Positions 35,723 through 49,359 of a stretch of 64,000 nt of DNA are shown here, piece after piece. Source of the stretch: Aphelocoma coerulescens. Its lineage: Eukaryota > Chordata > Aves > Passeriformes > Corvidae. The notes below the pieces were generated by a model, which was not told where the DNA came from, did no database searches, and worked only from the letters and a program-made list of their open reading frames with translations. The translations under genes were made by a program, and so were the position numbers. How positions within the stretch are numbered: position 1 is the stretch's first letter; every line of letters starts with the position of its first letter. The stretch covers positions 21,666,924 through 21,730,923 of the forward strand of contig NC_091023.1 in assembly GCF_041296385.1 (NCBI RefSeq), written 5' to 3'.

Positions 35723-38700
35723 CAGTGAAATGATATATATTGCTTCAGTTCTATCTACACATTATAATGTGTTCTATAACAATTTGTTAGAGCAGCATCT
35801 GTTACGGGTTTACTAAAACAATTTGAATATGGTTTTCAATGAGCTGAAGAACCGAGCTCCGCCTATTAATCATGGAATATATATCAATGAATAATGTATA
35901 AATGGTACCTTTAGCCAAAGTGCTGCCAATTAGCTAAACAGTCACTGCATTCATAATTGTATCAGTCACCTCTAAACTTTCAACCTTTATCAAGTTTTCA
36001 AATGCAGAGGCAGAGAAATTGAATGAAAAGTGAGTTTTTAGCATAAGAGCTTCACATTGACTTTGATATTCTCCAGCATTACTGACAGTTTCCTCAGGAA
36101 AGGCAATTCTGAACCCTTTAATGTAAAAAATACATATATTCCTATTTCACACCTCACAGATTTTAAAGACAATCATAACTACACCCTATAAATATAGTAA
36201 AATAAAAATAGGTACTGTGTACCACTACAAAAGAAGTAAAGAAAGGCTAACTAAATAATTCTGCTCAATGACTTTATCCTGTAGTTTGGTATTTCCACAG
36301 ATTATTTCTTCTACTGCAACACAGGTAGAAACCTGTAATTTTTTTCCAGGGCTGTGCCCTCACTGAGATTTCAAACTGTATAATGAACTGTGCAGTTACA
36401 TGGGACTGTTCTGTCCTCCAGTCCCACTCACCATAGCGAGATGTTTGCTTCAAAACCAGTGTGGAAATATTTGTACAAGTAACAAATTCAGGAAACCTCT
36501 CTTTCCTACTTTATTTCAATTAAAAAGACAAATAATTACCATCAGCCGCATTAATGCAAGATTAAAACTGCAACGGTAAATCACAGAGAGTCACATTTAA
36601 TGGTGACATAAACAGAAGTAAAAATTATCTGCATACATTTTTAATGTAAATTGGTGTTATTTGCATGCCCAGAAAGATGGAGGAATGGTAGCAAACAGAA
36701 AAGGCAATCAACTGTCTTGCCTTAAAGGCTCATATTGGTTTCCTTTCCCTTCTGCAGCAAAGCCCTCTGGCCTCTCAGCATGGAAGCAGAGCTAACACTG
36801 ACTTCCTGAGGTGCAAGATGCAGCTGTGATATTTGGGTAATTGAAAAACATGCTTGAAAGTGCATTAGTAAATTTTGAAAAGATTGGGCTATAACAAGGT
36901 GCTGTTCACACAATCCCTGAATTTAGCCCCCAACATTTTTGGCTTTTTTTATCAGCACCATCAGTTTGTCAACACTGCAAATTTAACGTTTATTTTAGCC
37001 TCCAGTTTTCATAATCGGTTCATTTGGCTTAATGTGGAACTCCTCTTATTATGGAATACTCACCAAATACATGCAGCTTGATAACATTAATTTTGAAAGA
37101 GTATCTGTGGCAATTACTTCAGCTTCTTCAGCTCACATTAACCTACTGTGGAGGGGGTTGGCGTTTATTTCTACTCCTGCAAAATGTGCAAGGCTATAGA
37201 TTTGTGTATACATGAAAACATAATGTATATGTACAATTCTGAGTATGTGTTTGTGAATACAGACACAAATAAAAATGCATATCCTTATCCAAAATGGAAA
37301 GAAACATCCACATCACACAGATACAGTGAAAGACAGTGGTTAGGGTTGGATAAGGAGAATGCAGTCATGGTGTGTTTGTTCTCACAGTATGGAACACTTA
37401 GGGGGAAAAAAAAAAAGCAGAGAGCCAACAGAAAAGCACCCAAAGGAAAAACAAATTCTCGAGAACATGAAGAGAAGCCAAAACAGAAGATGCGTCTACT
37501 TCATCTTGTAAAACAACTTCGTTTTAAGAGAAGGATATAAATGAAAAGTCAGTGAACGTGCAGTTTGGTAATTGAAAATCTCTGTAATTACCCTAGTTAC
37601 CAAGGGAATTTTCATCTATTTGTACTCAAAGACGTTGTTTTTTAAAACCAAGGCAAAATTATAAGAAACTATTAGGGAACACTCTACGATAATATTTTTA
37701 AGTATGTAATAAGACTAAGGAACATCTCTGATTTTATGTCCTATAACACCACCCAAACTGCTTCAATTAAATTTCCTGTAGTGCCTACAAACTCCAGAAG
37801 TAGTGCATTTTCGGGGAGACTTTAACTGCCTGTGTAGCATCCCTGACGTACAACAATTTTAAGCAGCCATCGGGGTTTTTATCTGAGAGGAAGAATGACA
37901 CCTTACAGGCATTTCCAGTCTCACCACTGCACCTTCCCACCGGTGGAGCACATTACTGTATTATGGGAGGTATGAAAATTGTTGACTCAAAGTCATTTTT
38001 CTAATGGCTGCTTTGTAACTTGGAATTTTAAAATAGTTTCTATGATTTTCAAAAGAGACACAGACAGCGAGTGGAGCAAACCCTCTAAGAAACTGGTTTA
38101 AAAAATCCCTTCCTCTGATTCATTTGTACTTTAAATAGCTTAAATTAACAGATGCTGGGACTCTAAGCATTTTTGCCTTAGATCTTTAGTCATGCAACAG
38201 AGGCAAGCTAAATAAGTGAACTAGATTGAACCTCTACCAAACTAAAGTTAGTAACAGGCTGGAGGCTAAAATCATGTTCACTGTCCCTATCAGCACACAT
38301 TTGATGTATGTGCTAAACTGATGGCATATGAAAACAAAACAAAACCAAAAAAAAAATCACATTTTCATTCTTAAAATCCATTTACCAAACAAACTAGGTA
38401 TTCAGGTCCCATCAGTAAAATCCTCACGAGCAGCAGGAAGGCTGCACAGGGCTCAGCCAGGAGGGGGTGGGAGATCCTGGTGGAGATACCCTTAGGCAAA
38501 GGGCAGAGCTTCCTGTGTTGATGCAGGGTGCACTGGGCAAACAGCAGCACCGTGTTAAAGAAAAGCCTGATGCACACCACCAGAAAACAAAATACAAAAT
38601 AACCTTGATGGAAGGAATCTGCAAAGACACAAGCAGGAATGGAAATTCAAGCTGACTTTATAAAGCATTTCTAATTTCCAAGAGGTCTGAGTATGCTGCC

Positions 38701-41384
38701 AAGGGGTTAAGTACCTGCCAACACTTCCAACTACCAACACCATCAGGACTGTGGTCCTTTTTGCCTGTGCCATGCTTTTTACCTTGTCCACTCCACTCTC
38801 TGTCCTTTTATACCCCAATTTTTTAATCTCCTCATTGTAATTCCCTCATTTTTCTCCCTACCTTGTCCATTCAGCTCTACCATACAAAGTGCAGCAACAC
38901 AGAAAGCAGGGAGCCACTCCCTTTCAGCAATTTCCTTCCTCTCAGTTTCTCTGTATTGCTCTGGACATCTTTGCTACCTCGAATTGCAGAAATGGGTAAA
39001 ATTAAGGAAAAGTAGGGAATTGACAAAATAGAGAAACACCAACATTTTTAAACCATTAAAATACTTCAGTGACTATTTTCCCTGAGATCCAAAAGTGCCT
39101 CTGTGCAAATTCCTGTGCTGAAGGATTAAGACACTGTGATCCAGATGATGCTGAATATGATGGTGAAAACAAAATGTGCAGAGTAAAACAACATTTCTAA
39201 TTCTGACAGATGGCACATTTTTTTCCTTTTGAGGATTATTTTTTCTAAAAATAAGTGGGTTTGGGCTTCCGAAAATTAATAAACTAAAGAAGGAGATATT
39301 TTTAAAGTTATGTTCTTATGTAAAGGAATAAAAATAGAAAGCAATTAGCTGTTGTTTTTGTGATTGATATATTTTGTACCCAGATGTCTCTTGGTCTGTT
39401 TGCTCTTAGTCAGTAAGGACAATGACATCCTGAATTTACCATTTCTCATTCATTTCACTAAATGTCACTCCTAGGTAGATGGGAAATGAAGGGATTAACC
39501 AGGAAGGAGACTGAGCTGTCACTGGAAAATTAATATTTTCAAATTAACTGTAAACAAAGGATGCATAGGATCTAAGTTACGTTGATGAAAATGAGTTCTT
39601 CCATAATAAATATGTAAATCAAGCCATTGATCTATCAGTTATTATGACAGTCTGATGTCTCAGAAAAACTTGCTGTGATTCCAAGCCACATCCATGCAAT
39701 GATGAATACATATGGTAGCAGATCAAGATGGTAATACTTAACTGAGTATTTAGAATGCTTAAACCCCCCTTTTTATCAGGTAATTTCTAATATAAACAGC
39801 TTCTAAATGCAATAGCTTTATCTGTCACTGTTAATTAAACCTCTACTTTGTCAACATACAATAATCCATTTATTATAGTAAAAGCCACTACATTTCAAAC
39901 CACTCACAAATTGCAAACCATAATTGCTAGGATTATTTTATTTCCAAGTGCAGGCAGTAAAGCCACCTTAAGATTTAACAATGGGAAGATAATTTTGGAG
40001 TGTAACCATAGCTCTATCTCACAGTCCATTTGCTTTAGTATTGGCAGCAGACAAGCTGTAATTTTTCATTTCCTAATTAGATTTAGCCATTAATTTAACT
40101 GTTCCATCATACTGGTGGGACAGAACAGCCCTGTTTGTTTGGCCCTTTTCTTTTCCTCATTGTTTTTACTAAATACTATATGGTAATTGCAGCAAATGAC
40201 GGGGAAACCACGAGGATCCAAATACACAAAAAGACCTGGGCTTTTCCACACTGGTCATGTAACAACCTCAGTTTTAAGCACCTGACTTCCAAACTGCAAC
40301 TTGTGACATTTTAAGAGGCGTTTTCTGGTAGCACACATAGGGAAATGGGCACTCTGAGGGATTCACAGTACCTCACACACGCAAGTAGCTAAGGAGCGAT
40401 GCTGAAGCAATGAGAGTGCCATAAATCCCAGCTCCCCATGGGCTCAGGTGCCTCTCTCTGGGCTGCAGGAGTCAGACAGGAACTCAGAGTTCCAACAGGC
40501 TCTGTGATTTAGGGAGCCAGCAGAAAAGCTGAAACCCTGGGAGAGATTACTGCTCCACGCTGCCTCTGCTTCTCTGTGAGGCACTGCCTTTCCCGGAGCA
40601 GAGCCCTCTTGTCAGGTTGGGTGAATGTTACAAGACCAGTTTAACAACAAGTCAAACAGACTAGTTTAAATCACTTTTAATGCTGATTCAGGCTAACCTG
40701 GCTGACTCTGGATTGACAGGGAGTAAGGATGTCAGCTTTGGAGGCAGTAATCTCTTACAGAGAAAAGGTAACAATGCAAAAAGGTAGTGTGGTGGTTACT
40801 TCTGTTGCTACAGCCAGTCCCAAAATAATCATCTGCTGCTACATTTATGCACTGAAATCATTCCTTTCAAAAAAGTGAGCTAGGGTCATTCCTATAAAAA
40901 ACCCCAGCATAATGGAAGGAAGCAATATGAGTCACTTCTCTTTCATGCACTATGGAGAAAAAGAGAACACTTCCACAGTGTTCTCAGCACAAAAGGGTTC
41001 AAGCTCTCATCTCCTCCCCATTTTTGCAATGGTCCAGCCACCTGCCCTCAGCCAGAAGCACTCTCCACACTCCACAGCCCAGTGGAAAACCTCTCTAACT
41101 GGAACCAAAGCAGGGCAGCACAATCTGTAGTCCGGGGGTGAGAACACCTATTTAGGACAAGCGGGAAGAGGGGGCTGGGGGCTGATCCCTCTTCTGGCGA
41201 CTGCTCATAATTTTTACACAGAGTGCTTTGCCCAAAGGCACTTTGAACTTGGATTAGTAACTGGGCCAAGATCTCTGCTGACCCAGGCTGCCTCAGTGAC
41301 TGAACCACAGACATACTGTGTCTGTTCAGCCCAAGGACCTGCAGGGGTTTTTAGCAGAATGACAGAGATGTAACTGGAGTGGAC
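35723..41384. other. Gene-free DNA, candidate conserved blocks
   Basis: No gene. Non-repetitive AT-rich blocks with homeodomain-like cores lie at about 35760-35960 and 39720-40090; an octamer-like ATTTGCAT lies at 36659-36666. The 130-codon frame at 37148-37540 (plus) has a Lys/Arg-rich C-terminal half over an A-rich tract and no domain. GC-richer patches lie at 38400-38530 and 40380-40620; the latter holds a 7-bp stem with a 1-nt loop (40479-40493). No CR1 or LTR was recognised. Confidence 0.6.
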
Positions 41385-41520
41385 AATGCCCTCTGTGCTG
41401 CATACCTAGGGCACTTTAATGAGAAATGAAAGGTATGAATTTGATCTCCCTGAGGCTACAAAGATCCCAGTCTTGCAAGCCTGGATGAGTGCTCTATCTG
41501 CTGAAATACTGTATAAATTT
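41385..41520 (+). repeat. Possible MIR/L2-like 3' relic
   Basis: GTATGAATTTGATCTCCCTG (about 41434-41453), with CAGTCTTGCAAGCCTGGATG and AGTGCTCTATCTGCTGAAAT (41489-41508), loosely follows the tRNA-like or MIR/L2-type ending 'GGATTTGAACCTGGGTCTCCCAAGTC...AGTGCTCTAACCACTA'. The similarity is weak, and other ancient SINEs of the same general design are equally possible. Confidence 0.3.
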
Positions 41521-43817
41521 CAGAAGTCCCAATTTGGCCATTATACACTGTGCAAGGCATCACATCAACCACACTTTAGCTGAGGAGGTGTAGACAAAAC
41601 ATCACTTCTCTTGAGGACCCCAAAGAGCCTTGGGTTTGAGATGGATCTGTGTCACAGAAAAAGCACTTCAGGAGCACAGGGACTGTACTGCAAAAATAGA
41701 TTAGAATCTGTTCATGCTGGGCAAGGGATTTTAAAGTCCACTCGTATGCACTGAGAGTCCTGCATGCCACACAGTCAATACCCAATATTTCACAAAAAAC
41801 AGCTCTCATTGTGATGTTTTAATGTTCCCCATCTTCCCAGGGAAGTTGTAACTTAAGGAAAGTATTTGTAAGTAGATGTCAGTATCTGTTTACACTACAG
41901 GCATTAAAGCAGGGAAAACCTTCCCACAAGTCTATGACTGAACAACCCCCTCTGGAGCTGCTTCTTGAATAACTCCCACAAGTGTTTGCAGTGTTCTGGC
42001 TTTAGGATGGAAGTACATCTGAATTAAATTTTACCCGAGAACTGGTCAACAGATTTTGGGTATGATTAGACCAGTGTCAGGACATACTAATACAGGGTGA
42101 ACAATTAAAAATTCTCAAAGAATTTGCCTTGGTACGAGAAAGGAAAAAAAAAAAAAATTAGGTATTTTCCTGGGGCTTTAGAACTCTCCTAGCCAGAGGG
42201 CACTGACAGTGCACACACTGCAGTGCCAATGGACAATACTGGCAATCTGTGAGGAATGTGCTTGGAAATGTGAAATGCAGACCTGGACAAAAGATGTATA
42301 GTCTTTTACCCTGTGGACAGACAAATGCATCTCATAGTGACTTCTCAGTCAGATTGCTGTTTTCTCCTACTGTGCATTCGGGACAAGAATCTCATTCTAA
42401 AAATCATTTTGAAATGCATTAGTCAACAAGAGACTTGGTACTTATGCCAAAAGAGCCAAGATCCCTCGTCTGGAGCTACAAGCAACAAATCTGCTAAATG
42501 TCCCTGACACACAGTCCCTTGGTTTCATATAAAACCTCAGCTTATATTAATTCTGGGACTTCCTAAAACTGAAAAACATGAGAGGGGTTTCTCCAGAGAC
42601 TTTGAGACGCAGCAAATGACCCTTACTGCAGATAAGCAATTCTTTCTTCTACGTGAACAAGTACCAGAAGGCTAATTAATCCTTAAGCATAATCATAACT
42701 CACCCAACCAAAAAAAGCAAGGTCAAACAATGAGTTTGTAAATCACTGAGAACTGTATATGATTATGTAATAGGTTGTCATTGCCTTGAGGCTTTACATT
42801 TCTGATTTCAGAGGCCTAGGTGAGGTGTCCTACAAAACATTACAGCATGTGCCAACCAAAGGAGATATATTCTCAAATCTGCATATTGCAAACCCAAATG
42901 GTTTTCATTTGTTAATTAATGACTTTCTCCCATTGAAAGTTAGTGATATTACATCTATTACTGTCACAAGAAAGGAAAGAAAATATGAAGGACAAAGGAG
43001 GAAAAATAACAATACTTTGTGATTTAAAATGAAACATCATCACCACCACCAACTGCTCTCTGAATCTGAATTGCTAAAACCATAAGATTACCAACAAGAC
43101 TTGATGCAGGTAGAACAATGAAACCTAATTATTTTTCACAAAGCAGGCTATTCCATTTCAAATAGAGGAAATCTAAGAGCAATAAAGCCCATGCCATTAA
43201 CAATTTGTCTGCACACATGGTTAGACTCACAGAGATAAAGAAGCCTCTGAATTTAATGATGAATCCCATATTTCTGGCTGGGCTCAATACTCTCTACTAA
43301 TTATATTGAAAGACCTTGTGGTAGTTAAAGGTATTTAGATGACAAAATATGGCACTGTCTCCATAGATTTACTATTAACACTTGGCATTTATTATTGGGT
43401 GTTAAACTACACTGTGAATTAATATTGGCATTTAGGGTTATTTCTTTTGTTTAAATGTTAAAAAAGTAATTCTGGAGAGCCAGAGGACAGTGCTTTATGA
43501 CTGTTTGCTATTTAGTAACCCCAAAATATGAGCTGCATATACAGCTTATATGAATATGTTTAGCTCATATACATACCTAAGGCATCACATGTTGCCCTAA
43601 ATTAAAATTCAACCAAGTTACCAAAGAAACTTGGGGAAAGAAAATCAAGTGCTTCAGGACAATGAACTGAGAACCTGACATATGCTCTTAGCAATACCAG
43701 GAACAAGCATCATTATACTAGATATAAAAGATGATCACAAAACAGAAAAAAAAAACCATTACATATTTAAATAAGTAACATTCCAACGGCAGCTAAAATG
43801 TTAAATATTTCCTTTAT
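41521..43817. other. Gene-free DNA with A14 tract
   Basis: No gene. An A14 run lies at 42144-42157. Short ATC and ACC triplets lie at 43034-43050. A 9-bp stem (43526-43534 with 43562-43570) surrounds a 27-nt spacer. The block 43320-43450 is AT-rich and non-repetitive. Confidence 0.6.
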
Positions 43818-44342
43818 ATGGAGTGCTTGGAACTGGCCACAGAAACATTATTTACTGAACCTGCTGTGAATAAATATCTTGTGTTCTACCATTTGACTTG
43901 CAGTAGTTATTTCTTCCTTTCAGTTCTGGAAAAGATACAAACCAAGGTCTTTCTCTTAAAACAAAACAAAAAAATCCATAGCTTAATTGCAAATCTAACG
44001 ACTACAGGAGCAAAAACCCAAAGTTTTAGTCTGTGGAATAAATATTTTCAATATCTAATTTACAATAATGAAAGTGCCTCTCAGATACACTCTGCCCTAA
44101 GAGTTTTTTACCAAATCACTCATATACATTCTACTGATTTTTCTGTGGTTGCTAATATAGATTTGTTTCCTGGCACACAACGTATATCCTTGTGCTCAGT
44201 GTCTGGTATTTTAAATCTCTTGAGAAGTGCAAACACCCACTTGGAACAACGTTCTTCACTCCATGCCTGTATACACTACACACACATACACGCCCATGCA
44301 GACACAGCCCAAAACTCCCTCTCTTTGTGTCTTCCCTGCTAA
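43818..44342. other. Long plus-strand open frame, not called a gene
   Basis: This 174-codon frame is long for AT-rich DNA. Its translation is a mix of Ser, Leu, His, Asn and Lys with no domain, signal peptide or membrane segment. It passes through a CA-rich stretch (44270-44310) that yields a His/Thr/Ala-rich C-terminus and is overlapped by 116- and 112-codon frames at 44152-44530. A pyrimidine-tract-plus-CAG sequence inside it (about 43907-43922) would be a plausible splice acceptor, which does not fit a continuous intronless gene. It is most likely fortuitous. Confidence 0.4.
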
Positions 44343-44780
44343 GGATGTTCAGAAATCTCTCTGTCATTTGTGGATGGCTGGAGCTGGTTTCTAATTTGCA
44401 AAAGCTGACAATTTTGCTCACAACCAACAGCTCGTTCCCAGAATGCCGTGTGGGAGGGAAAACATGCCCAGCACTGTTAAAATGGCACCTACAGGGGCAC
44501 AAGTATTTTTACCAACTTCACAAAATTTGACACTCTTCAACTGCAAGTAAAACAAAAAACATGAACAATTTAACAGAAATGGATCACTGTGTTTTGGGAA
44601 TACATCTATCTCTGTACTCCCCATGCAAAATTGTCACGGAGACAAAAGAAACAGATTTTGATAACTCTGATTAGGAAAAAAAAATAATTTCAATGGTGGA
44701 AAGATTATAGCAGCTCCTTCTTACCAGAATAAGGTAAAAAGCTAGCCATGTGTGAATTATGAATTTGATTGACCATCAAA
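44343..44780. other. Gene-free unique DNA
   Basis: Nothing beyond overlapping short frames is seen. Confidence 0.6.
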
Positions 44781-44804
44781 TTGTACTATCAAGTGATAGT
44801 ACAA
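44781..44804. repeat. 24-bp near-perfect palindrome
   Basis: TTGTACTATCA (44781-44791) is exactly complementary to TGATAGTACAA (44794-44804), with only AG between. The 11-bp arms and a 2-nt centre make it the tightest dyad in the window. It could be a dimeric protein-binding site, a snap-back product of local replication error, or chance. Confidence 0.95.
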
Positions 44805-47361
44805 CCCTGCTACAAAAAGCTGTGCTGTTCACGAAGCATCTGGCACTGACCACAGCAAGAGGCTGTATCATCTCTTCTACAGCTCTTCTGGGCCTGCTCC
44901 TTGACCTCCACGGATACACCTTTGAAAATCTGTCTATAAATATAATAATTGGTGCTACCAGCATAATTTGCACATGTTGATATACCAATATGCATAAACA
45001 ATAGTACCTCTGTATTTTCCAAGACTATCTTCTATTCAGCTGCTTTGCAGTTATTCAAGGTTGCAATCTACTTCATGTTTTGTACTTTTTCTCAGAAATG
45101 AAATTAAAAATTAAATATTACAGCACCATATGCAATAGTGTATTTTAATCTGTTGGTTTTACTGAATTTCACATGAAAGAAACAGTCTAAAAAATACTGT
45201 AATAAATACCAAAGCTCTGAATTAATGGGTGTCAGTGGATAGCCTGGACTGCTGCTGAAAGAGCCTCCCAAACAGGATCCCTGTCATAAAACTCAGCAGT
45301 CCCACTAAGATGGGCAGGTCAAATCCCAGTGTAAACCCAGCCTTACTAGGAATGGTTTCCAGGCAATGCACAGGCAAATCAAGGCAGGAATGTTTACAAT
45401 ATTCCAATCTGACTCTCAGGGGAGGAATTCTGCAGGTTCACTAATAGTCATTGCTGACTTCAACCAATGAGGGCAGAAATCTCAAGTATTAATTAAACTC
45501 CAAATCACAAAACTTGATCTGCTGTTGCCTAAATGCTTTCCTGACATTTCCTTCTAAACAGGTGCCAGCATAAAGCTCCAATGACATTCCCTGGGAGTTA
45601 CTTGAAACATCTGTATTATTCTAGGGATTCATTTCAGCATACCATAGGAAAAGGCCTCAAATAAAGTGTAAAATATCTTCATGCCCCTCTTTCCATCACC
45701 ATTCCCAGCAGTACTGACCCATTGCCAGTGGGTGGAAGATTGCCTGGCTCCACAAAGGCTGCTCTGCTTCCACATCTGTCATCCAAAGGGTGTCAGGGAA
45801 AGCAGACTCTCCATGTGAACACCCTCCTCTGCTGCAGGAGCCTTTGACTCACAGAGCTCGGTGCAGACTGCTGCCAGATTGCTGTATTAGCTGCTCAGGG
45901 TTTTTTCAAACATTTCCATGACAAGATGAGACAGACAAACGGATCCTCGTCCCGATGCTGCGAATCATTACTCATTGCCAGCAGCACATCCCCTCAGCTC
46001 ACATTCTTAAAGGCACATTAAGCAAAATTTATGTTTTGTTACTGTACAGCCCAAATGGCAATCCTGGTTTATTGGCAATAACTCATCACCTGTGTCTCAC
46101 TTACAAAGTGCCTCACAAAAGGAGCTGACACACAATGATTTAAAATTGACAGAAGGCAAAGAGGAATCAAGTAAATTTTCCTCCTTGTTGAAGTTGGAAG
46201 ACATAAATGACAAACAATCCTAATTCATTTACTAGATTTCTTCCTCTTCCCTATGGGGGTATTTAAATACTTTCCCACATCAACTATGTCTTTCATTGTT
46301 GCATTTAATAGATAGAAATTCTTTATCATTTTTTAAAGTAAATTCACTTTTAACAAAATCCTTCCACTGACTGCATCACATGTGTTGGACACTTTGCTTT
46401 GCAACCCAAGCATGGGATTGCTTGATTACACTGTGAATTAAAACCTGGGTACAAAAGTCACCCATTTCTCTTCATAGATGTTATTTAGCAAAGCACAAAT
46501 TGAAGACATGAATATCTAAATTTTCCAGTAAGAGTCTAAATCATAATTAGTCGTTATCAGCTACAATTAATTCATGGATTCAGCTCACTCACATCCATGT
46601 GTGCACCCTTCTGAGCAAGGAACCTGAAGGGCCACTACCCAAAGAACTCACAATCAGTGATTTACACCAAGTTGTGCATGGAAACGCTTTAAATAAAATC
46701 CAAAAGAAAATGTCATTACTCTCAGCCTTCTCAGCACCTTCCATTGCCCCTGGTGTCCAAATTGTTTTCAGTCAGTTCAGCACATCTCTAGTGTATAATT
46801 TGTTTTATTCAGTGGAATTTCCTGTCATGTCTTGTCACATCAGTCCCACAATGGCTCACTGCCTTTAAGAGATACAGAACAGTCTACAGTAAGGGGAAAA
46901 TGTCAGACAACACCACAGTCAGAGCTCACTCAATGCAAAGGGAAACATTTTTATGGAAAAACTATCCCTGAACTCCACAAAAATGCAAACTTCAAGAGAT
47001 GGAGAGATTATTTTGTATTGCAAAGAAAAATGAAATGTGTAGCAAGAGTTCTTTACATCAAAATAGAAAGCAAAAGGTATTTTATGTATAGCCCATTTGG
47101 GAGAAATGGAGAAAAATACAGTGTAGGCTTCTCAGACTCATATTTAATGCAGAAATCAAAGTGCATGCAGAGGTTTTAGCTTGCTTTTGGCTCAGTGTAA
47201 CTGAAAAAGGTAAATTCCTGGTCAAACAGCGCTACTGTCATCTGCATTCCACCTTCCCCGCTTCTTCTGGGGTATCTCACATTTCAAGCTGAAAACATGT
47301 TCAATTTGTTGAACAATTTAACAATCAACTAGTGAGATACTTTCCATTTCCTCAGAAATTA
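44805..47361. other. Gene-free unique DNA
   Basis: No gene or confident repeat. A GC-richer patch lies at 45680-45900. Frames reach 115 codons (46832-47179, plus) without a recognisable domain. Confidence 0.6.
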
Positions 47362-47440
47362 TAGAATCATTTCCTAGGATAGGAAAAAAATTGGTCTTCA
47401 GTCTGCAACAGCAACACAGCCTAATAACTTGAGTTTATCT
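47362..47440 (-). mobile_element. Possible diverged CR1 3' tail (antisense)
   Basis: TATAGAATCATTTCCTAGGA, then TAGGAAAAAAATTGGTCTTC and AGTCTGCAACAGCAACACAG, loosely follows the antisense CR1 3' end ('ATAGAATCATTTAGGTTGGAAAAGACCTT...AGTCCAACTGTTAACCCAACACTG'). The resemblance stops at about 47440. It is far more diverged than the two plus-strand copies and may be coincidental. Confidence 0.3.
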
Positions 47441-49359
47441 AGGCTAGAAACGGCAGCTTTATACCACAGGATTGATTGGGTGAAGGTCTGTGGACAGAAA
47501 ATCAAATTGGATTATGATGTTTCCTTCTGATCTTTTACAGTATGAATTTGTGATTCAATCCTCAGCTTTGGTTTGCACACGATGTTAGGCTGAAAACCAT
47601 TTATATTTTTATTAACACCACTGGTCTGTGTCTTTCCTCCTTATTGGTAAAGCTCCTCTAGCAGCACTGGAATTTCAGCAAGGAAATGTGATACACAGTT
47701 TTTCAGGGGTTACCTTGATCCTGAAGGGACACTTTGGAAGAGCCTTTGCCATGCTGAGTTAAATACATTTGTGCTGCTAATTCATGCTCAGCTCAGTAAG
47801 AGAGGATTCAGTCAATAATTTAGGAATATGAAACCTGATGAAAACCTGACCTCAGACACAGGCAGCCAGTTTGTGATAAACCTTACAAGAAACTCCAGCA
47901 GTTATTTAAGGGACAGAAAAAGGCATTAGTTCCATGATGCTCTGCATTCAAACAGCATGGGGGAATAGGATACAATACCAAAAAAATGACAAGCTTGGGA
48001 GTTTACACAGCAGGTAGAAAGAATTCAAACACTTGGATAAAGAAGGAGTCTGATGTGAGGTGTCCCTCTGTTCAGGGAAGAATGGAGGGCCATGAGACAC
48101 AGAGGAACCAGAAATAAGCTTACAGCAGATAAGGTGAGGCTGGGCTCAAGCTGATGAATAAACAGGGAGTTATGTCACTGTGAGAGACATTAAGAGCCCA
48201 GCAGAGGACAGTGAAGCATGGTCAGATTCCAGAGAAGTTGTAAAGGAAAAAAAAACAGATTTGATTTGGAAAGTCTGACCACGGGAAAGAAGAGGAAGAT
48301 TTGAGCACAACCCAAGGTTGAAAACAATATGATAAACATGCTAGGAAGTGCTGACCTCAGTGCTGTGTCAGGTTCTTCCATTAGCTGAAATACAGCCCTG
48401 GCATTAAAGGAGTCCCAATTTTCCCAATTAGAAGTCCAAGGCTGTAAAAAATGCTTGCTAAGAAAATGTAGGGAAATTTCATGATGTGGTGAAGAATAAC
48501 AATTTCAGTCTCATAAAATCCCAGAGTTATTTTAAAAAATATTCACAAATGTTCTGGCAAAGCAGGAGATACGACACCCTGGGATTCTCATCCAGAATTC
48601 AGCTTCAAACAGTGGCACAGCTGGGTTAGGTTTTTTCAGGATCCATCTTACAAGGCACCAGTTAACCTCCTGTGGGCATACACAGTTCCAAATGAAACAC
48701 ACACCGAATCACCCAGAACATGACAAGATCATTTGGCACTTTTCGTAAGCCATCAAAGGAGGAGGGAAAAAACCACAACAAAATAAATCTCCCTGCCTCC
48801 AGCCCAGGCATCTGAACACGGCTGTTCTTGGACACTGTCCCAAAGAAGGGCATATGCCGAGGGAGCTCCGAGCTCTGGAGTGAGATCCAGCCGGGCAGAA
48901 TTATCCCAGATTTACATTTCTTTAATTCCTGCTCTAAAGCAAGGTGATGTAGAATTCCCACTGGGCACCATGAGGAGGGAGGGAGTGGGACACAAGTCAG
49001 GATCCATTTGCTTTAAAGAACAGGCACATTTTCTTGGTGGCATCCCCAGGTTAAAAAGCATCTTGTTCGAGGTTGCTTTTAAACTGAGGCAGCACCACCA
49101 ACAAGCACAAACTTCCCCTGCTGGGACAGCTTGCTCATTCCATTTTGCTGGGATAATTAGTTTTGAGCTACTCTAACTATAAAAAAAAAAAAAATCATAT
49201 TCTCTGCTTCATTTTCATAAATTTCAGTAACTCATGCCTGTCAGGTTCACCAGACCTGGGAATATGCTGTGCTCACATATCAAAAAATATTGAGTGATTG
49301 TGTCAACACAGTTTACTAATTTAGCCATTTCTGTCCCCATATCTCTACAGAGCTCTTTT
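47441..49359. other. Gene-free DNA with A14 tract
   Basis: No gene. An A14 run lies at 49181-49194. Frames of 98-99 codons at 48662-48961 (minus) and 48880-49176 (plus) overlap each other and have no domain. Confidence 0.6.

Noticed and set aside
37148..37540. 130-codon frame with a basic C-terminus as a nucleic-acid-binding protein
   Set aside because: The Lys/Arg richness comes from an A-rich tract; there is no domain and no homology I recognise.
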